Assembly: GCA_040905845.1 (NCBI GenBank)
Contig: JBBDQV010000083.1
Span: 1 to 7,483 of the forward strand
Direction of reading: 5' to 3'
Source of the DNA: VGDP01 sp040905845
GTDB taxonomy: Bacteria; Pseudomonadota; Alphaproteobacteria; SP197
DNA: 7,483 bases
Shown here: positions 5,899 through 7,483 of the stretch, one piece after another
Position numbering within the stretch: the stretch's first letter is position 1
Layout: each line of letters begins with the position of its first letter
Notes under the pieces: generated by a model
Told to the model about the DNA's origin: nothing
Database searches by the model: none
Seen by the model: the letters and a program-made list of their open reading frames with translations, nothing else
Program-made: the position numbers and the translations under genes

Positions 5899-6707
5899 GC
5901 GCAAGCATTGTCAGCCTGCCGATGTACGACCTGCCCAGTTTGCGCTGGGCGACCGAGGCATGGTGGGCCGGGATCGCGCGCGCGCTCCAAGCCGAGGGCC
6001 TCGCCGAGGTGCCCGACACCCTGACCGTGGCGACGTCCCACGATGCGCCCTGGCGCGATCCGAACCTGCTGCTGACCCAGACGTGCGGCTATCCGCTGAC
6101 CCACGGGTTCGCCGCTCACCTCCAGCCGGTCGCCGCGATCCGCTGGGCGATCCCGGAGTGCCGGGGCATCGAGTACCACAGCGTCATCGTCGTTCGCGCC
6201 GACGACCCCGTACGCTCGCTCGCCGACCTGCGCAGTCGCGCGTGCGCGTTCAACAGCCTCGATTCCCAGTCGGGCATGAGCGCGCTGCGCCATGCCGTCG
6301 CGCCGCTGGCCCGTGGACCGCGGTTCTTCGGCCGTGTCATTCAGTCCTTCGGGCACCGCGCGAGCATGGCCATGGTCGCCTCTGGCGAGGCCGATGTCTG
6401 CGCCGTCGACGTCGCCACGTTCGAGCTGGTGCGCCGCACCACGCCCGAGGCCGTGGCGAGCCTGCGCGTGCTCGCCCGCACCGCCCCCGCCCCCGGTCTG
6501 CCCTACGCGACGCGCATCGAGGCCGACGCCGATCTCGTGCGCCGGCTGCGCGTGGGCCTTGCCACGGCCGTGACCGACCCGTCGCTTGCCGAGGCGCGCG
6601 GCGCGCTGCTGATCGCGGGGGTCGAGCCGGTCGAGCGCGCTGACTACGAGCGAATCGACGCCATGGAGCGCGAAGCGGCGCGCCTCGGTTACCCCGACCT
6701 CGCCTGA
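5895..6707 (+). CDS. PhnD/SsuA-like substrate-binding protein without signal peptide
   Basis: A 270-residue protein resembling the periplasmic PhnD-type (phosphate/phosphonate) binding family. Recognisable blocks are LLTQTCGYPLTH (59-70), YHSVIVVRADDPVRSLADLR (94-113), CAFNSLDSQSGMSALR (117-132) and SFGHRASMAMVASGEADVCAVD (151-172). The SGEADVCAVD stretch corresponds to the hinge and second-lobe ligand region of this fold. The N-terminus, SASIVSLPMYDLPSLRWA, is not a signal peptide: there is no basic start followed by a hydrophobic core. Unless the start is wrong the protein stays in the cytoplasm, where it might act as a ligand sensor or carrier (inference). The GTG start at 5895 overlaps the GFA stop; GGGA (5883-5886) lies eight bases upstream. 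The open frame extends to 5319, but that stretch covers the GFA gene in another frame and is not coding. No permease or ATPase gene adjoins it. The ligand is unknown. Confidence 0.82.
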   Translation: MSASIVSLPMYDLPSLRWATEAWWAGIARALQAEGLAEVPDTLTVATSHDAPWRDPNLLLTQTCGYPLTHGFAAHLQPVAAIRWAIPECRGIEYHSVIVVRADDPVRSLADLRSRACAFNSLDSQSGMSALRHAVAPLARGPRFFGRVIQSFGHRASMAMVASGEADVCAVDVATFELVRRTTPEAVASLRVLARTAPAPGLPYATRIEADADLVRRLRVGLATAVTDPSLAEARGALLIAGVEPVERADYERIDAMEREAARLGYPDLA

Positions 6708-6716
6708 GCGCGAGAA

Positions 6717-6735
6717 AGCCCCACATGTTGGGGCT
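6717..6735. terminator. Hairpin after the GFA/binding-protein pair
   Basis: AGCCCCA (6717-6723) and TGGGGCT (6729-6735) form a perfect seven-base stem with loop CATGT, nine bases after the stop codon. No T tract follows on the plus strand (CCCCGCC); on the minus strand a short TTTCTC follows. It may be a weak terminator or an mRNA 3'-end stabiliser. Confidence 0.5.
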
Positions 6736-6748
6736 CCCCGCCGTCGCG

Positions 6749-6825
6749 GACTCAACATGATGGTTAACGTTTTGTTAACCAGGAAAGCATCAGGATTCCA
6801 ATCTGTTGGTATCGACTCTTGAGTC
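6749..6825. promoter_or_regulatory. Cluster of four GANTC (CcrM-type) sites
   Basis: GACTC at 6749-6753, GATTC at 6794-6798, GACTC at 6814-6818 and GAGTC at 6821-6825: four sites in 77 bases, though a five-base palindrome with one free position is expected about once per 256 bases. The last two form an inverted repeat GACTC-TT-GAGTC. They flank the CtrA-type box and lie upstream of or within the leader of the MT-A70 gene. In alphaproteobacteria GANTC is methylated by CcrM, and hemimethylation after replication alters transcription of some promoters (known for the class, not shown here). Confidence 0.7.
6762..6780 (+). promoter_or_regulatory. CtrA-type binding box, also a perfect dyad
   Basis: TTAA (6764-6767), seven bases, then TTAAC (6775-6779) is an exact match to the CtrA consensus TTAA-N7-TTAAC. 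The whole GGTTAACGTTTTGTTAACC is also a perfect seven-base inverted repeat with a five-base centre, so the CtrA motif reads on both strands. It lies about 80 to 98 bases upstream of the MT-A70 start. A -35-like TTGTTA (6772-6777) overlaps it, as at CtrA-activated promoters; the -10 is not clear (TCCAAT at 6797-6802 at best). Confidence 0.65.
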
Positions 6826-6859
6826 CGAGAGTTAGCTGGCGCGGGGCGCTGTGGGGATC

Positions 6860-7483
6860 ATGGGGGGGACGTCGGCGCAGCGTTACCGGGTCGTCTATGC
6901 CGACCCGCCGTGGACCTTCGCGACCTACAGCGCGAAGGGGCGCGGGCGCTGCGCCGATGCCCACTACGACGTCATGGGTCTCGACGGCCTCAAGGCCCTG
7001 CCCGTCGCCGAGTGGGCCGAGGACGACTGTATCCTCCTGATGTGGGCCACGGACCCGCTGCTGCCCCAGGCGTTCGCGCTGATCGAGGCGTGGGGCTTCA
7101 CCTACAAGACGGTCGGGTTCTACTGGGCCAAGCTCAACCGCTCGGGCGCCGGATACTTCACAGGGCTCGGCTACTGGACGCGGGCCAACGTCGAGCAGTG
7201 CCTGTTGGCCACGCGCGGCAAGCCCAAGCGCAAGGCCAAGGACGTGTCGCGCCTGGTGGTGGCGCCCCGGCGCGAGCACAGCCGCAAACCCGACGAAGTC
7301 TACGACCGCATCGAGCGGCTCGCCGACGGCCCGTATCTCGAGCTGTTCGCGCGCACGACACGGTCCGGCTGGCACGGTTGGGGCCAGCAAGTCGGGCTTT
7401 TCGACCAGGGCTCGGTCGCCACGCGCCGCTGGGTCTCGTCGCACCCTTCGAGCGAGGATGTCCGGCAACGGGCGACGAACTGC
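6860..7483 (+). CDS. MT-A70 family N6-adenine methyltransferase, cut by the right edge
   Basis: The 208 visible codons are open to the window edge. The catalytic motif DPPW is at residues 15-18 (VVYADPPWTF), the form seen in MT-A70 family adenine-N6 methyltransferases; CcrM-type enzymes carry DPPY. Other family blocks follow: AHYDVM (34-39), ILLMWATDP (58-66), FYWAKLN (87-93), GYWTRANVEQCLLATRG (104-120), EHSRKPDEVYDRIERL (139-154) and LELFARTTRSGWHGWGQQ (160-177). The domain looks complete and only a short tail can be missing, since bacterial members are often near 200 residues. The S-adenosylmethionine-dependent target (DNA site or RNA) cannot be read. ATG 6860 or the in-frame GTG 6851 could be the start; G-rich runs at 6843-6846 and 6853-6856 fit neither perfectly. 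No restriction gene is seen, so it may be an orphan methylase. The upstream region carries a CtrA-type box and four GANTC sites, suggesting cell-cycle control. Confidence 0.9.
   Translation, partial: MGGTSAQRYRVVYADPPWTFATYSAKGRGRCADAHYDVMGLDGLKALPVAEWAEDDCILLMWATDPLLPQAFALIEAWGFTYKTVGFYWAKLNRSGAGYFTGLGYWTRANVEQCLLATRGKPKRKAKDVSRLVVAPRREHSRKPDEVYDRIERLADGPYLELFARTTRSGWHGWGQQVGLFDQGSVATRRWVSSHPSSEDVRQRATNC

Larger units (their letters stand above)
6708..6859 (+). promoter_or_regulatory. Control region of the MT-A70 gene
   Basis: A non-coding stretch between the binding-protein stop and the MT-A70 ATG. In order it holds the hairpin (6717-6735), a first GANTC, the CtrA-type dyad, three more GANTC sites and the G-rich start region. 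A TAG at 6833-6835 closes the MT-A70 frame upstream, so the protein must start at GTG 6851 or ATG 6860. The stretch 6751-6835 is clearly more AT-rich than the flanking genes, as expected for a promoter. Confidence 0.6.

Noticed and set aside
5850..6758. Minus-strand open frame of 302 codons opposite the binding protein
   Set aside because: Antisense shadow running through the hairpin and intergenic region; composition only.
6764..7468. Minus-strand open frame of 234 codons opposite the MT-A70 gene
   Set aside because: It starts inside the methyltransferase gene and ends in its promoter; no recognisable domain, while the plus strand has DPPW and other MT-A70 motifs.
1..7483. CRISPR array, tRNA, rRNA, riboswitch, insertion sequence or prophage
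   Set aside because: No regularly spaced repeats, RNA-gene signatures, transposase or integrase motifs, or terminal inverted repeats with target duplications were seen on either strand.

Overview
The window is a GC-rich piece of bacterial chromosome, best read as from an alphaproteobacterium. Three things support this. There is a perfect CtrA-type motif (TTAA-N7-TTAAC) beside clustered GANTC sites, the target of the alphaproteobacterial methylase CcrM. There is a cluster of palindromic repeats with the 'CTGAGGAGC ... GCGTCTCGAAG' signature common in that class. The protein families (PhaZ with a Cys nucleophile, MttB homologue lacking pyrrolysine, GFA protein) are also common there. I see no plasmid, phage or insertion-sequence gene, and no RNA gene.

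Layout, left to right. (1) Minus strand, 1-1133: the N-terminal part of a class I fumarase running off the left edge, preceded 29 bases upstream by a complete intracellular polyhydroxybutyrate depolymerase gene (1163-2500). They look like one operon, phaZ then fumarase, linking mobilisation of the carbon store with the TCA cycle. (2) A divergent intergenic region (2501-2654) carries a 13-base-period direct repeat TTGGTTACC. (3) Plus strand, 2655-4184: a trimethylamine methyltransferase (MttB) family gene with no in-frame amber codon. (4) A 257-base convergent gap (4185-4441) holds three palindromic elements, two of them an inverted pair of one repeat family. (5) Minus strand, 4442-5392: a membrane fatty acid desaturase with three histidine boxes, probably starting at TTG. 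(6) A short divergent promoter region. (7) Plus strand, 5488-6707: a GFA/CENP-V-type zinc protein overlapping, as GTGA, a PhnD-like binding protein without a signal peptide. (8) A 150-base intergenic region (6708-6859) with a hairpin, a CtrA-type box and four GANTC sites. (9) Plus strand, 6860 to the right edge: an MT-A70 family adenine methyltransferase with a DPPW motif.

The most interesting signal is the control region in front of the MT-A70 gene. It resembles the logic of cell-cycle promoters such as that of ccrM (CtrA box plus a cluster of methylatable GANTC sites), but here it stands before a methyltransferase of a different family. That suggests one DNA-modifying enzyme timed by the methylation state set by another. 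The rest reads as ordinary metabolic chromosome, with smaller points of interest at the divergent promoter, the repeat pair and the coupled GFA/binding-protein genes.
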